Positions 17,877-26,469 of a stretch of DNA of 64,000 bases are shown in pieces. The position numbers and the translations under genes are program-made. This stretch comes from Nostoc cf. commune SO-36 (GTDB lineage Bacteria > Cyanobacteriota > Cyanobacteriia > Cyanobacteriales > Nostocaceae), in NCBI RefSeq assembly GCF_023734775.1, contig NZ_AP025732.1, forward strand, positions 5,516,501-5,580,500. The letters run 5' to 3'. Under the pieces are notes generated by a model. The model was not told the DNA's origin. It was given only the letters and a program-made list of their open reading frames with translations, and ran no database searches. How positions within the stretch are numbered: the stretch's first letter is position 1; each line of letters starts with the position of its first letter.

Positions 17877-18746
17877 TCAGGCGAGAACGGATTGCAGCCG
17901 TGATGTGAGAAATTGATCGATATAGTTTGCGATCGCATCCCCATCCTCTTCCAGGGCAAAATGTCCGGTATCGAGTAGATGGAACTCAACGTCTTTCAAG
18001 TCACGCTGATACGGATAAGCACCGTCAGCAGGGAAAATGTAATCGTTCTTGCCCCAAACAATCAGAGTTGGAGGTTGATATTTACGAAAATACTCCTGCC
18101 ATTGAGGATAGAGCGGTGGATTCGTACCATAGCTATACAGCAGTGCCAGTTGAATCTCACCGTTGCCGGGGCGATCGAGAAAATGTTGATCGATAGTCCA
18201 GGTATCGGGGCTAATCGCTTCTAGATTGCGAATACCATTGGTATATTGCCACTTCGTTGCTTCCAGGGTGACAAGATATTCGAGCTTTTCAGCATTCTCA
18301 GGCGATCGCTCTTGCCAGTATGCCTTAATTGGTTCCCAGAATTCGCGCAGACCTTCTTCGTAAGCATTGCCATTTTGAACAATCAGAGATTGCACCCGTT
18401 CTGGATATTTAGCGGCAATCCGATAGCCAATTGGTGCGCCATAATCCATTACATAAAGGCTGTACTTTTTGAGAGCGATCGCAGCAATGAATTTCTCGAC
18501 AATCTCAGCCAAGCGATCAAACGTGTAATCAAACTCATTTACCGTAGGCATCGAACTGTTGCCGTAGCCAGGGTAATCAGGAGCAACGAGATGGAATTTA
18601 TCAGCAAGTGCTGGTATGAGATTACGGAACATGTGGGATGAGGTTGGGAAGCCGTGCAATAACAGAATCGTTGGATTATCACGGGAACCCGCTTCACGGT
18701 AGAAGATATTTAAACCATCGATTGAAACTGTGCGATATGTAGTCAT
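17877..18746 (-). CDS. Alpha/beta hydrolase, epoxide-hydrolase-like (copy B)
   Basis: The start is placed at the ATG giving [20 protein letters not shown], matching copy A and lying after an AAGAG site. The frame could extend 11 codons upstream. Motifs are [10 protein letters not shown], the elbow VMDYGAPIG (Asp), the acid in WGKNDYIFP and the His in [11 protein letters not shown]. Differences from copy A cluster in the cap region (residues about 135-215), which shapes the substrate pocket, so the copies may have diverged in substrate. The 117-base gap between the copies carries no gene. Confidence 0.85.
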   Translation of the reverse strand: MTTYRTVSIDGLNIFYREAGSRDNPTILLLHGFPTSSHMFRNLIPALADKFHLVAPDYPGYGNSSMPTVNEFDYTFDRLAEIVEKFIAAIALKKYSLYVMDYGAPIGYRIAAKYPERVQSLIVQNGNAYEEGLREFWEPIKAYWQERSPENAEKLEYLVTLEATKWQYTNGIRNLEAISPDTWTIDQHFLDRPGNGEIQLALLYSYGTNPPLYPQWQEYFRKYQPPTLIVWGKNDYIFPADGAYPYQRDLKDVEFHLLDTGHFALEEDGDAIANYIDQFLTSRLQSVLA

Positions 18747-18803
18747 AGGATTACTCTTTATAAGTGATAAAAGTGACATGATGACGTTTTTCGACAGGTC
18801 GAT

Positions 18804-19454
18804 CTATCTCACATCCTGACGACGGATTTGCTCCTGAAAGTAGTCCCGCCAGCTTTCGGGTAACGCTTCTAGTTGAGTTGCACGATGCAGTAACTCTGGA
18901 TTGTTTTGCTCACGAACATAAAGCTGAGTGATATCAGCAACGGTGATATTGTTGGTATCTCGACTCATCAACTCTAAAGTGTCTCCAGCGACCACTTCGC
19001 CCTCTTGCAAAACCCGAAAGTAAAATCCGGTGCAACGACTGGCGAGAAATCGTTTCACCATATCCGGTCGCCCAAAGCGAATCCCTAACTTGTAGCAGGG
19101 TAAGCGCGGTTGAGTCACCATTAATTCCACACTGCCAATTTTGAAGCGATCGCCAATGTTAATTTCCTCTTCTTTAAATCCTGTAACTGTGAAGTTTTCA
19201 CCAAAGATTCCAAGTGTTAACTCTGTGTCAGGCAATTCGCTTCGCCAGTAATCATAATGCTCAAACGGATAAACATAAACGGCTTTGTCAACTCCGCCAT
19301 GAACGGTGAGATCCGCTTGTCCATCGCCGTCTAAATTGAGTTCGCGTACCATCACTCTCGCATTAACTGGCTCTTTGAAAATTCCAGTGCGGACGGCTTT
19401 TCCTTTCCAGGACACTTCACGCGGCAGTCCGACATTAACAGAGATCAGCTTCAT
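18804..19454 (-). CDS. MOSC-domain protein (YiiM-like)
   Basis: The start ATG 19454 is chosen because AAGGAG lies six bases upstream. The 216-residue product begins MKLISVNVGLPREVSWKGK and contains LNLDGDGQADLTVHGGVDKAVYVYPFEHYDYW, GENFTVTG and the Cys motif QPRLPCYKLGIRF with RFLASRCTGFYFRV. The MOSC domain binds molybdenum cofactor sulfur or reduces N-hydroxylated compounds (YiiM type). The predicted start lies 20 bases past the stop of the SDR gene upstream, which indicates one operon. Confidence 0.85.
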   Translation of the reverse strand: MKLISVNVGLPREVSWKGKAVRTGIFKEPVNARVMVRELNLDGDGQADLTVHGGVDKAVYVYPFEHYDYWRSELPDTELTLGIFGENFTVTGFKEEEINIGDRFKIGSVELMVTQPRLPCYKLGIRFGRPDMVKRFLASRCTGFYFRVLQEGEVVAGDTLELMSRDTNNITVADITQLYVREQNNPELLHRATQLEALPESWRDYFQEQIRRQDVR

Positions 19455-19473
19455 CTTTAACTCCTTTTGAACT

Positions 19474-20223
19474 TCAAATCTGTGCCATACCGCCATCAAC
19501 AAACAACTCAATGCCGTTCACAAAGCTGCTATCATCTGAAGCGAGAAAGACAACGGCTTTGGCAATCTCATCGGGTTTGCCGACTCGTCCCAGTGGGATG
19601 GCGCTGACTTGGCTGTCCACGAATCCTTGCAACTGCTGGTCATTCAGTCCCAAATGATCGTAACCAGGAGTCGGAACCACACCAGGGCTAATGGCATTCA
19701 CTCGGATCTTGCGTTCTCTGAGGTCGAGTATCCAATTCCGAGCAAATGATCTCACGGCGGCTTTGGTGGCGCTGTAAACACTGAAAGCTGGCGTACCTTT
19801 TATAGAAGTAGTCGAAGCATTCAGGATAATAGAAGCGCCCTCTGGTAACAGTGGCAATGCCTTTTGTACGGTAAACAGCAAACCTTTAACATTTATGTTG
19901 AATGTTTTGTCAAAGTGTTCCTCAGTAATTGTTCCAAGTGGGGCAATTTGTCCACCGCCAGCATTAGCAAAGATGATATCGAGGTGTCCTTGCTCTTGCT
20001 TAATGGTGGCAAACAGACGATCGAGGTCTGCCAGATTAGAAACATCGCTCTGCACAGCCGTAACATTTTTACCAATGGCTTCTACAGCAGCATCCAGTTC
20101 GACTTGGCGACGACCTGTGATGTAGACGTATGCACCTTCAGCAACAAACTGTTTAGCTGTGGCAAGACCGATACCACTGTTGCCACCCGTGACAAGGGCG
20201 ATTTTTCCTTCTAGTTTACTCAT
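19474..20223 (-). CDS. Short-chain dehydrogenase/reductase
   Basis: The 249-residue classical SDR has the cofactor motif [16 protein letters not shown], the NAG-type motif FANAGGG, the catalytic Ser ([11 protein letters not shown]) and YSATKAA (Tyr and Lys), and ends DGGMAQI. The Arg in [10 protein letters not shown] suggests NADP(H). It reduces or oxidises a small carbonyl/alcohol compound. It lies just upstream of the MOSC gene, with a GAGG site before its ATG. Confidence 0.9.
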   Translation of the reverse strand: MSKLEGKIALVTGGNSGIGLATAKQFVAEGAYVYITGRRQVELDAAVEAIGKNVTAVQSDVSNLADLDRLFATIKQEQGHLDIIFANAGGGQIAPLGTITEEHFDKTFNINVKGLLFTVQKALPLLPEGASIILNASTTSIKGTPAFSVYSATKAAVRSFARNWILDLRERKIRVNAISPGVVPTPGYDHLGLNDQQLQGFVDSQVSAIPLGRVGKPDEIAKAVVFLASDDSSFVNGIELFVDGGMAQI

Positions 20224-20238
20224 TATGTTAATGCCTCT

Positions 20239-21060
20239 CTATTTCGTGGTCGCAGCGTGTTCGATGAGCGTGGCAACGGCATCTGGATGGGAAACCATCA
20301 CCACATGAGATGCGCCCTGTACGGCGATCGTCTCCTTTGAGTTGGCGCGCTTTGCCTGGAACGCGTGCGCCGCCGCTGGAATATTTAAGTCGCGATCGCC
20401 ATAGATGAACCAGGACGGAATAGACTTCCATGCAGGCTCGCCCGATGCTTCGTTAAGTGCAGCTTCCGTAATCGGTCGCTGGGTGGCAGCCATCACCCTT
20501 GCGTCGGCGATGGACACATCTGCGGCAAACTGCGCTTGGAACTTGGACTGCTGGATGTAGAGGTCTTTGCCGCCGTCAGGCAGGGCAACTGGAGGCGCAA
20601 GCGTAGGGCCGAGCGTGCTGCCGGGGTAAAGACCGGTGAGTGCGGCGGCAGTCTCACCTGCTTCGGGAGCAAAGGCAGCAACGTAAACCAGCGCCTTCAC
20701 GTTCTGGTTGTTCTTGACCGCATTGCTGATCACCAAGCCGCCATAGGAGTGTCCGACCAGTACGATGGAACCCTTAATGTTCTTGAGGATGCTGGCAACA
20801 TAATCTGCGTCGCTTTTGACACCACGCAAGGGATTAGCAGCAGCGACCACCGGATACCCTTTTGCGATCAACTTGGTCAATACGCCGTTCCAACTAGAAG
20901 ATTCGGCAAACGCGCCGTGGACGAAAACGACCGTGGGTTTGTTATCTTGGGCGCTGGCAGTAGTCATAACGGCTTCTAATGAAGTAATGAGAATGATTCC
21001 GAGGGAAAGTCCGGCGATCAAAAGCAGATGGATACTATTTCTGCGGATGAGCCTGTTCAT
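20239..21060 (-). CDS. Exported alpha/beta hydrolase (Ser nucleophile)
   Basis: The 273 residues carry a long signal peptide (IHLLLIAGLSLGIILITS, cleavage near TTASAQ). They then show VVFVHGAFAESSSWNGV (oxyanion), the elbow LVGHSYGGLV (Ser), the acid in IYGDRDLNIP and the His in GASHVVMVSHP. It should act in the periplasm on a small ester or amide. The segment KPTVVFVHGAFA closely resembles the odd N-terminal part of the cupin at 24526-25128. G+C content is higher than in the flanking genes. It ends 15 bases before the SDR start. Confidence 0.85.
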   Translation of the reverse strand: MNRLIRRNSIHLLLIAGLSLGIILITSLEAVMTTASAQDNKPTVVFVHGAFAESSSWNGVLTKLIAKGYPVVAAANPLRGVKSDADYVASILKNIKGSIVLVGHSYGGLVISNAVKNNQNVKALVYVAAFAPEAGETAAALTGLYPGSTLGPTLAPPVALPDGGKDLYIQQSKFQAQFAADVSIADARVMAATQRPITEAALNEASGEPAWKSIPSWFIYGDRDLNIPAAAHAFQAKRANSKETIAVQGASHVVMVSHPDAVATLIEHAATTK

Positions 21061-21137
21061 GTGGTGATATCCTGTGTGTTCGTTAATGTTGTTGGGAACG
21101 GACTCTCTAGGTGAGGTGTAACTTGGTTACTGCCAGG

Positions 21138-22049
21138 TCAAGCGAGCAGGCGCAACGATTCATTCCAGAGCCGATCGGCATTGTCTGGATTCAGAGCGTA
21201 GGGGGCAACTCCGCTCATATAGCCGTTCCCGTTGGTGACGAGAGTGGCTTCATTGCAGTCCTCGAAATAGCGTCCGCCAACGCCTTTTAGTAACGGAGAG
21301 GTTGCCAACAGAACGGAAGTTGCCGCACCCTGCGCTATTGTCTTCTGCCGCTCAGGTGGGGTTTTAAGACCGCCTGTATGACGCTGGAGGTTGGTTGCGA
21401 TCGCACCAGGCATGAGAGCATTAGCGGTAATGCCATCCTTGAACCAGCGCGCAGTAGCACCCACAGCAAAGAGGATACTTGCGGTCTTGGACTGTCCATA
21501 CGCCAACCACGGATCGTAAGGACGGAACATGAAGTGAATATCATCGAACACAATGGGCGACATCAGGTGTGCGCTAGAACTAACCCACACGATACGGGCA
21601 GCACCCTCTGCGGCGAGAGCGTCGTGTAGTCCGAGCGCTAGGGCAAAGTGTCCGAGATAGTTAGTGGCAAATTGCATCTCCCAGCCTTCGGGTGTGCGCT
21701 GTTCGGGCAGTGCCATTACCCCTGCATTATTAACGAGGATGTGCAGCGGCTCACGCCAGGCAGCAATGAACTTGGCAATTGAGTTGCGATCGCTTAAATC
21801 AAGCAAAGCAACATGAATATTCCGGTTCCCAGTAGTAGCCGTAATGTCAGCCGCAACTTGCGCTCCAGCATCGGTATTACGCACAGCTAGGGTGACGATC
21901 GCTCCAGTTTGAGCCAGCGCCCGCGCCGTTTCTAGTCCGATGCCCGATGCGGCTCCCGTAACGATCGCCCGCTTGCTGGAAAGATCAATTCCTTCTACAA
22001 CCTCGGCGGCGGTGGAATGTCGTCCGAATGGTGTTGTAATCAGTGCCAT
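21138..22049 (-). CDS. Short-chain dehydrogenase/reductase, retinol-dehydrogenase-like
   Basis: The 303 residues have IVTGAASGIGLETARAL, the motif LVNNAGVM, the Ser of VWVSSSAH and the Tyr/Lys pair in AYGQSKTAS. The spacing and the ILVNNAG with NYLGHFALAL fit the long RDH/protochlorophyllide-reductase-like SDR group. Coenzyme and substrate are not evident. It appears to be a separate unit from the GMC gene upstream (53 bases). Confidence 0.85.
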   Translation of the reverse strand: MALITTPFGRHSTAAEVVEGIDLSSKRAIVTGAASGIGLETARALAQTGAIVTLAVRNTDAGAQVAADITATTGNRNIHVALLDLSDRNSIAKFIAAWREPLHILVNNAGVMALPEQRTPEGWEMQFATNYLGHFALALGLHDALAAEGAARIVWVSSSAHLMSPIVFDDIHFMFRPYDPWLAYGQSKTASILFAVGATARWFKDGITANALMPGAIATNLQRHTGGLKTPPERQKTIAQGAATSVLLATSPLLKGVGGRYFEDCNEATLVTNGNGYMSGVAPYALNPDNADRLWNESLRLLA

Positions 22050-22102
22050 TGTGTATTCCTTTACAGAGGTCGAGTGTTTTGTTTGCCTAACATCGCCCGT
22101 TT

Positions 22103-23680
22103 CTAAATAGATGAATACGCCGGATTTTGGACGTTAGATTTGCTGAGAACCGTTCGTGCTGTGCGACCTGCTTTAATTAAATCCGCGGCCTTCTCACCAA
22201 TCATGATGGTGGGTGCGTTCGTATTTCCGGTCGTGATGGTAGGCATGATGGAGGCATCTACAACCCGTAACCCTTCAATTCCATGTACCCGTAGTTCAGG
22301 GTCTACCACTGCCATTGAGTCAATGCCCATTTTGCAAGTGCCAACCGGATGCCATACAGTACTGCAAGTATCCCGAATGTAAGCTTCGAGTGCTGCATCA
22401 CTCTGAACGTGGGAACCCGGAGCAATCTCGTCACCATGAAAATTATCAAAGGCACTGGTCTGAAACAATTGGCGGATTAATTTAACTCCCTCAACCAACT
22501 TCTGCACATCGGCTTGATTTTGCAGATAATTCATCCGAATGGTTGGTGGATCGTTGAGATTAGATGAACGCAAACCGACACTGCCAATATTTTGGAGACG
22601 GGTAAGAGAGACTGCACCTGTAAATCCAAAATCAGCAGGAGTATAACCAGGTGACAAGAATTGAATGGGGCCGAAAAAGAACTGCAAATCGGGTGCAGAC
22701 TCCACATTGCCTTTGCTATGCAAAAATAATCCGGCTTCTACTCCATTACTAGTGATGGCAGGGTGTATATCTTGAGTAGTTGCTTGAACGACACAAGTGA
22801 GAACGTGATCCTGAAGGTTTTGACCGACACCCGGCAAATCTGCAATGACAGAAATTCCCATCGCTTGCAGATATTCTGCATCCCCAATACCAGAAAGCAT
22901 TAGCAGCTTAGGCGAATCAAATGCACCCGCACTTAAAATCACTTCCTGGTTAACTCTGATCTGGTGCAGAGTATCCTCATGCAGATATTCCACCCCAATA
23001 GCGCGAGTGCCTTCAAACAGCAATCGTGTCACCAATGCCCCTGTCGTTACTGTCAAATTGGGACGATGGAAAATGGGTAGAAGAAAAGCAGCAGCAGCAC
23101 TGTGCCGTTTACCATCCTTGACCGTCAATTGATAGAGTCCTACCCCTTGTTGCTGTACTCCATTAAAATCAGGATTGTAGTTGTATCCCATTGACACACA
23201 GGCATCTATAAAGCGTTGGGAAACCACAGCAGGGGACATCAAATCGGTAACGCTCAACTCCCCATCAACTCCGTGAAATTCTGACGCGCCTCGCTGCTGA
23301 TGCTCCGATTTCTTGAAATAGGGCAAGACCCCCTGGTAATTCCAACCAGGATTTCCTAATTCTTGCCAGCGATCGTAATCTTGAGGATTGCCCCGGACAT
23401 ACATCATGAAATTAATTGAACTGCTGCCCCCCAAGACTTTGCCACGGGAACAAAACATTTTGCGACCATTCAGGTAGGGTTCCGGCTCAGAGAAATAGCT
23501 CCAGTCTACCTCGGTTCCAAGTAGGCTGATGCATTTTGCCGGAATTTGAATTTCTGGTTTTGTAGCTGGGTTGCCTGCTTCGAGGAGTAACACGGTTGTG
23601 TCACAGTCTTCGGTGAGACGATTGGCAACCACACAACCTGCTGACCCTGCACCAATTACAATGTAGTCATAATTAGTCAT
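22103..23680 (-). CDS. GMC-family flavin oxidoreductase (choline dehydrogenase-like)
   Basis: The 525-residue protein has the FAD motif YIVIGAGSAGCVVANRL, the GMC signature 1 (GKVLGGSSSINFMMYVRG), signature 2 (GAFDSPKLLMLSGIG) and the C-terminal active-site block STVWHPVGTCKMG followed by TNAPTIMIGEKAA, supplying the His/Asn pair. GMC enzymes oxidise alcohols (choline, glucose, aliphatic alcohols) with FAD. Length fits the bacterial alcohol/choline dehydrogenase group. With the SDRs and hydrolases it could process alcohols released by ester or epoxide hydrolysis (inference). Confidence 0.9.
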   Translation of the reverse strand: MTNYDYIVIGAGSAGCVVANRLTEDCDTTVLLLEAGNPATKPEIQIPAKCISLLGTEVDWSYFSEPEPYLNGRKMFCSRGKVLGGSSSINFMMYVRGNPQDYDRWQELGNPGWNYQGVLPYFKKSEHQQRGASEFHGVDGELSVTDLMSPAVVSQRFIDACVSMGYNYNPDFNGVQQQGVGLYQLTVKDGKRHSAAAAFLLPIFHRPNLTVTTGALVTRLLFEGTRAIGVEYLHEDTLHQIRVNQEVILSAGAFDSPKLLMLSGIGDAEYLQAMGISVIADLPGVGQNLQDHVLTCVVQATTQDIHPAITSNGVEAGLFLHSKGNVESAPDLQFFFGPIQFLSPGYTPADFGFTGAVSLTRLQNIGSVGLRSSNLNDPPTIRMNYLQNQADVQKLVEGVKLIRQLFQTSAFDNFHGDEIAPGSHVQSDAALEAYIRDTCSTVWHPVGTCKMGIDSMAVVDPELRVHGIEGLRVVDASIMPTITTGNTNAPTIMIGEKAADLIKAGRTARTVLSKSNVQNPAYSSI

Positions 23681-23756
23681 AAAGTTCTTTTCCTCTGTTA
23701 TCTACAATGGATAAATGGAGTCAAGAATGAACTGATTTAAAGAGCGATCGCTGAAT

Positions 23757-24344
23757 TTAACTGCGAACTAATGGTGTATCCACTAAATGTTCTGCCAGAA
23801 ACCAAACTTGTGTTTCATTAGTTCGCAAGACTTGGCTCACTAACAAATCGTTAGTACCACTATCTTGATTTGCTGCTGTTTTATCGATCGCCACTCTCAA
23901 TTCCCCAATTATTAACTCGTGGGCTTCCAGTAACCGCGACAACATCACAGGTACTTCCTCAACGCCGTTTGGCGGACGCTTAATCTTAGTGACTTCTGCC
24001 ACATGACGCGGATCTGCGATCGCCACACCTCCGAGTGTTTGTACCCGTTCACCTAGTGCATCAATTAACTCAATTTGTTCACTGGCGTGTTTGTCAAGCA
24101 ACAAATGCAGTTGATAAAACGTATGTCCGCGCATCAACCAGTGATGTTTCTTGTAAAGGTGATAGAGAATAATCGTATCTGCCAAAATTTGATTGACTAA
24201 AACACAGCTTTCACTGCGGGTACTGGGGTTGAGAACAATTGGCAAATCACGAAGGCTACCATACTGCTGAATTTCATATCCATGTTGATGCAGTATGGGT
24301 TGACTGCGATCGACTTCAGTTATATCTGTATTTTGAGTCGGCAC
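23757..24344 (-). CDS. dps: Dps family ferritin-like protein
   Basis: The start is set at GTG 24344 because AGGAG lies eight bases upstream. A TTG seven codons earlier is possible but has no site. The product has a four-helix Dps body: ADTIILYHLYKKHHWLMRGHTFYQLHLLLDKHASEQIELIDALGERV supplies the ferroxidase His, Asp and Glu residues between subunits. A 50-residue N-terminal extension precedes the core. Dps dodecamers oxidise and store iron using peroxide, protecting DNA. A Dps stub is at 8353-8433. Confidence 0.85.
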   Translation of the reverse strand: MPTQNTDITEVDRSQPILHQHGYEIQQYGSLRDLPIVLNPSTRSESCVLVNQILADTIILYHLYKKHHWLMRGHTFYQLHLLLDKHASEQIELIDALGERVQTLGGVAIADPRHVAEVTKIKRPPNGVEEVPVMLSRLLEAHELIIGELRVAIDKTAANQDSGTNDLLVSQVLRTNETQVWFLAEHLVDTPLVRS

Positions 24345-24525
24345 GATCAAATCTCCTAGAATCAATAATTTGTATGTACCGAGAAACTGCTTCTCTTAAA
24401 ATTGGGATTACTTTACAGGCGATCGGCTTTTGGGTTGCTGCCATTACTTGCGCCTCATCCTTAAGATAAGCATTCAAAAAGCTTAATCATTACAAAGAGT
24501 GGAAGAAGAAAGAAAAACGTCTTCT

Positions 24526-25128
24526 CTAAGGGATATCTCCGGGCGCACCCAGAATTTCGTCGCCAATTTCGCTAGAGATGCGATTCAACAATTCCATGTC
24601 AGGTGCTTCATTCTGGTTTAGCGTCCCTGTTGCTTCAACAAAGTGAGCAAAGGAACTGGGCGAAGCAACGACTAACCCGCGAGCTGGCTGGTCACTGAGT
24701 GCAGCGACAACATGGGGTGTGCCCATCGGAATGAAGGCACTTTCACCTGGGCCTAGCACAACCTTATTCTTACCAACCCAGACAGTGAACTCTCCTTCCA
24801 ACACATAAAGTTGTTCTGAATAGCGTGTATGGCGATGGGGTGGAGTCTGGGCACCAGGAGGGAAATAGCCCTCAACCAGGTCATATTTACCATCAGTTGT
24901 GGTGTGATCGGCGACGATGGTAAGGTAGTTATTAAGAAGCCAAAATGATTTTGATGTACCGTCAGCAAAAGCCCCATGACCGAGAACGATCGCAGGTTTA
25001 GAGTTGGAGGCTTGAGGTAATTCCTTGGCGGTGGCTAATGTTGGATGCATTAATATCCCAACGACAGCACTTAATGCAAGTAACCACAGTAACAATATTT
25101 GAACTTTTTTCCATGTAGAAACTATCAT
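24526..25128 (-). CDS. Exported cupin with an alpha/beta-hydrolase-like N-terminal leader
   Basis: The start ATG 25128 (MIVSTWKKVQILLLWLL) gives a signal peptide. Residues 41-58 (NSKPAIVLGHGAFADGTS) look like the opening strand and oxyanion loop of an alpha/beta hydrolase. From about residue 60 the protein is a quercetinase-like cupin: WLLNNYLTIVADHTTTDGKYDL, the metal motif PPHRHTRYSEQLYVLEGEF and the second motif GTPHVVAAL, ending EILGAPGD. The join looks like an in-frame fusion between two unrelated genes. The promoter and first codons are duplicated at 26326-26424. Confidence 0.7.
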   Translation of the reverse strand: MIVSTWKKVQILLLWLLALSAVVGILMHPTLATAKELPQASNSKPAIVLGHGAFADGTSKSFWLLNNYLTIVADHTTTDGKYDLVEGYFPPGAQTPPHRHTRYSEQLYVLEGEFTVWVGKNKVVLGPGESAFIPMGTPHVVAALSDQPARGLVVASPSSFAHFVEATGTLNQNEAPDMELLNRISSEIGDEILGAPGDIP

Positions 25129-25197
25129 TGCGATCGCCTCTGTATTCTTGCTAAATTGCTGAAATCTCTGATTCTTGTCGTCCGTATAGAAGTTATG
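25098..25197 (-). repeat. Duplicated promoter/leader region, copy A
   Basis: About 100 bases covering the first codons and upstream region of the cupin gene recur at 26326-26424 with roughly a dozen mismatches. The shared core includes CCTCTGTATTCTTGCTAA and GTATAGAAGTTATG (plus-strand reading). Copy A contains an intact start codon. Confidence 0.7.
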
Positions 25198-25246
25198 GCG
25201 AGGCTTTTGCGAATTAAGTGGCAGCAAATGACAGGTTTACTGAAAA

Positions 25247-25786
25247 CTAATTAATTCGAGTAATCTTCGCCGAGTAAAGGAGCCATTGCTGCTGATTTGG
25301 ATTTGAGCCAGGAACATTATTGATTCGTCGCAGAACATAGCTACCGCGAAATCGCTGCTGAGTTCCATTCTTAGTAATGGCAGTAACAGTGACAGGAATT
25401 TCAATATAGGATGAGCCTGCCGCTCCGTCTATTCTGCTGGGTTCTCCAACCTTGACAGTAGTAGATTTGGTGTTGGCAAAACCCTGTTTGAATTGCTGAA
25501 ATGACTGCTTGCTGGCAGTGCCATCTCCATACCAAGCCGAGTAAGCTTGCTTATAGTCTGCACGAGCGATCGCACTGTAGTAATCACGAATGACTTGAAC
25601 TGCTTGTTGCTCAAGCGGCTCGGCGGTGGCATTTTGGGTGTGAGAGACTAAGGATGAAGTCTTCGAGGGGCTTGCAAGTGATTGTGAGGTTAGAGCAGTA
25701 CAGGCTGTCATGGCGATCGCAAGCAGCATTTCCCCAACAACTAGCCGATGCTGTTTTAACCAGACAGGTAAGGAAAAGTTGATCAT
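25247..25786 (-). CDS. Exported NTF2-like hypothetical protein
   Basis: The 179 residues start with a membrane-export signal (VVGEMLLAIAMTACTAL), possibly lipoprotein-like with Cys near residue 29, though the lipobox is imperfect. The mature part has AVQVIRDYYSAIARADYKQAYSAWYGDG, then FANTKSTTVKVGEPSRIDGAAGSSYIEIPVTVTA and RGSYVLRR, an NTF2-like alpha+beta pattern. Function is unknown. It lies between the cupin and the peptidoglycan-binding gene on the same strand. Confidence 0.65.
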   Translation of the reverse strand: MINFSLPVWLKQHRLVVGEMLLAIAMTACTALTSQSLASPSKTSSLVSHTQNATAEPLEQQAVQVIRDYYSAIARADYKQAYSAWYGDGTASKQSFQQFKQGFANTKSTTVKVGEPSRIDGAAGSSYIEIPVTVTAITKNGTQQRFRGSYVLRRINNVPGSNPNQQQWLLYSAKITRIN

Positions 25787-25818
25787 TATATATCTGCCTC
25801 GCTAGGTTTGGTAAATAA

Positions 25819-26301
25819 TTATAATTTCCAGGGAAGTGGCGAACGATAAGGATTTTCATTCATATCCAAAACTTCCCAGGTGCGAGGATTCACTTCTCCT
25901 GTCACTGGAACTTTGTATCGTTTTTGCAAATCTCTGATCGCAGATTCGGTAATTGAACCAAACACTCCATCAACACTCACACCACGCGGATTTCCTAATC
26001 TGACTCCTGCGGCTCCTAAAAAACCATTATCTAAGAGAATTTTCTGCAATATTTTAACGCTTTTACCTCGATCGCCTCGCCGCAAAGTAGGTAAGGTTAT
26101 ATCGGTATAGGCTGTTGCAATTAAAACGCGCGATTTTGGGAACGAGACAGGTGCTGCGAACCGATGTAATTCACTTGAAGCGATCGCTGTACTAGTTAGT
26201 GAAACTCCAATCAATTCTGCAACCAGTGCTGTTGATAAGAATACTTTAGATAACACAAAAGTAATTTGATGAATTGAGTTTTGAAGTGTTATTGATTTCA
26301 T
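25819..26301 (-). CDS. Exported peptidoglycan-binding domain protein
   Basis: The 160 residues carry a signal peptide (VLSKVFLSTALVAELIGVSLTSTAIA) and one PG_binding_1 repeat: LRRGDRGKSVKILQKILLDNGFLG, then VDGVFGSITESAIRDLQKRYKVPVTGEVNPRTWEVL. This fold binds muramyl peptides, so the protein should act in the periplasm at the cell wall. No catalytic domain is attached. Its upstream region is the second copy of the cupin promoter. Confidence 0.85.
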   Translation of the reverse strand: MKSITLQNSIHQITFVLSKVFLSTALVAELIGVSLTSTAIASSELHRFAAPVSFPKSRVLIATAYTDITLPTLRRGDRGKSVKILQKILLDNGFLGAAGVRLGNPRGVSVDGVFGSITESAIRDLQKRYKVPVTGEVNPRTWEVLDMNENPYRSPLPWKL

Positions 26302-26325
26302 TATACATCTCCTAATCTGGGCGTT

Positions 26326-26424
26326 TTTGAACTTTTTTCCCTGTAAAAACTATTATTGGGCTTGCCTCTGTATTCTTGCTAAATTGCTCAAATCTCTGGT
26401 TTTGTTGTCGGTATAGAAGTTATG
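26326..26424 (-). repeat. Duplicated promoter/leader region, copy B
   Basis: Second copy of the region at 25098-25197, now ahead of the peptidoglycan-binding gene. The former start codon reads ATA instead of ATG on the minus strand, so only the promoter part can still work. Confidence 0.7.
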
Positions 26425-26469
26425 AAATACTCTCTGACGAAATACTTATTAAGATAAGCACTAAAAACA

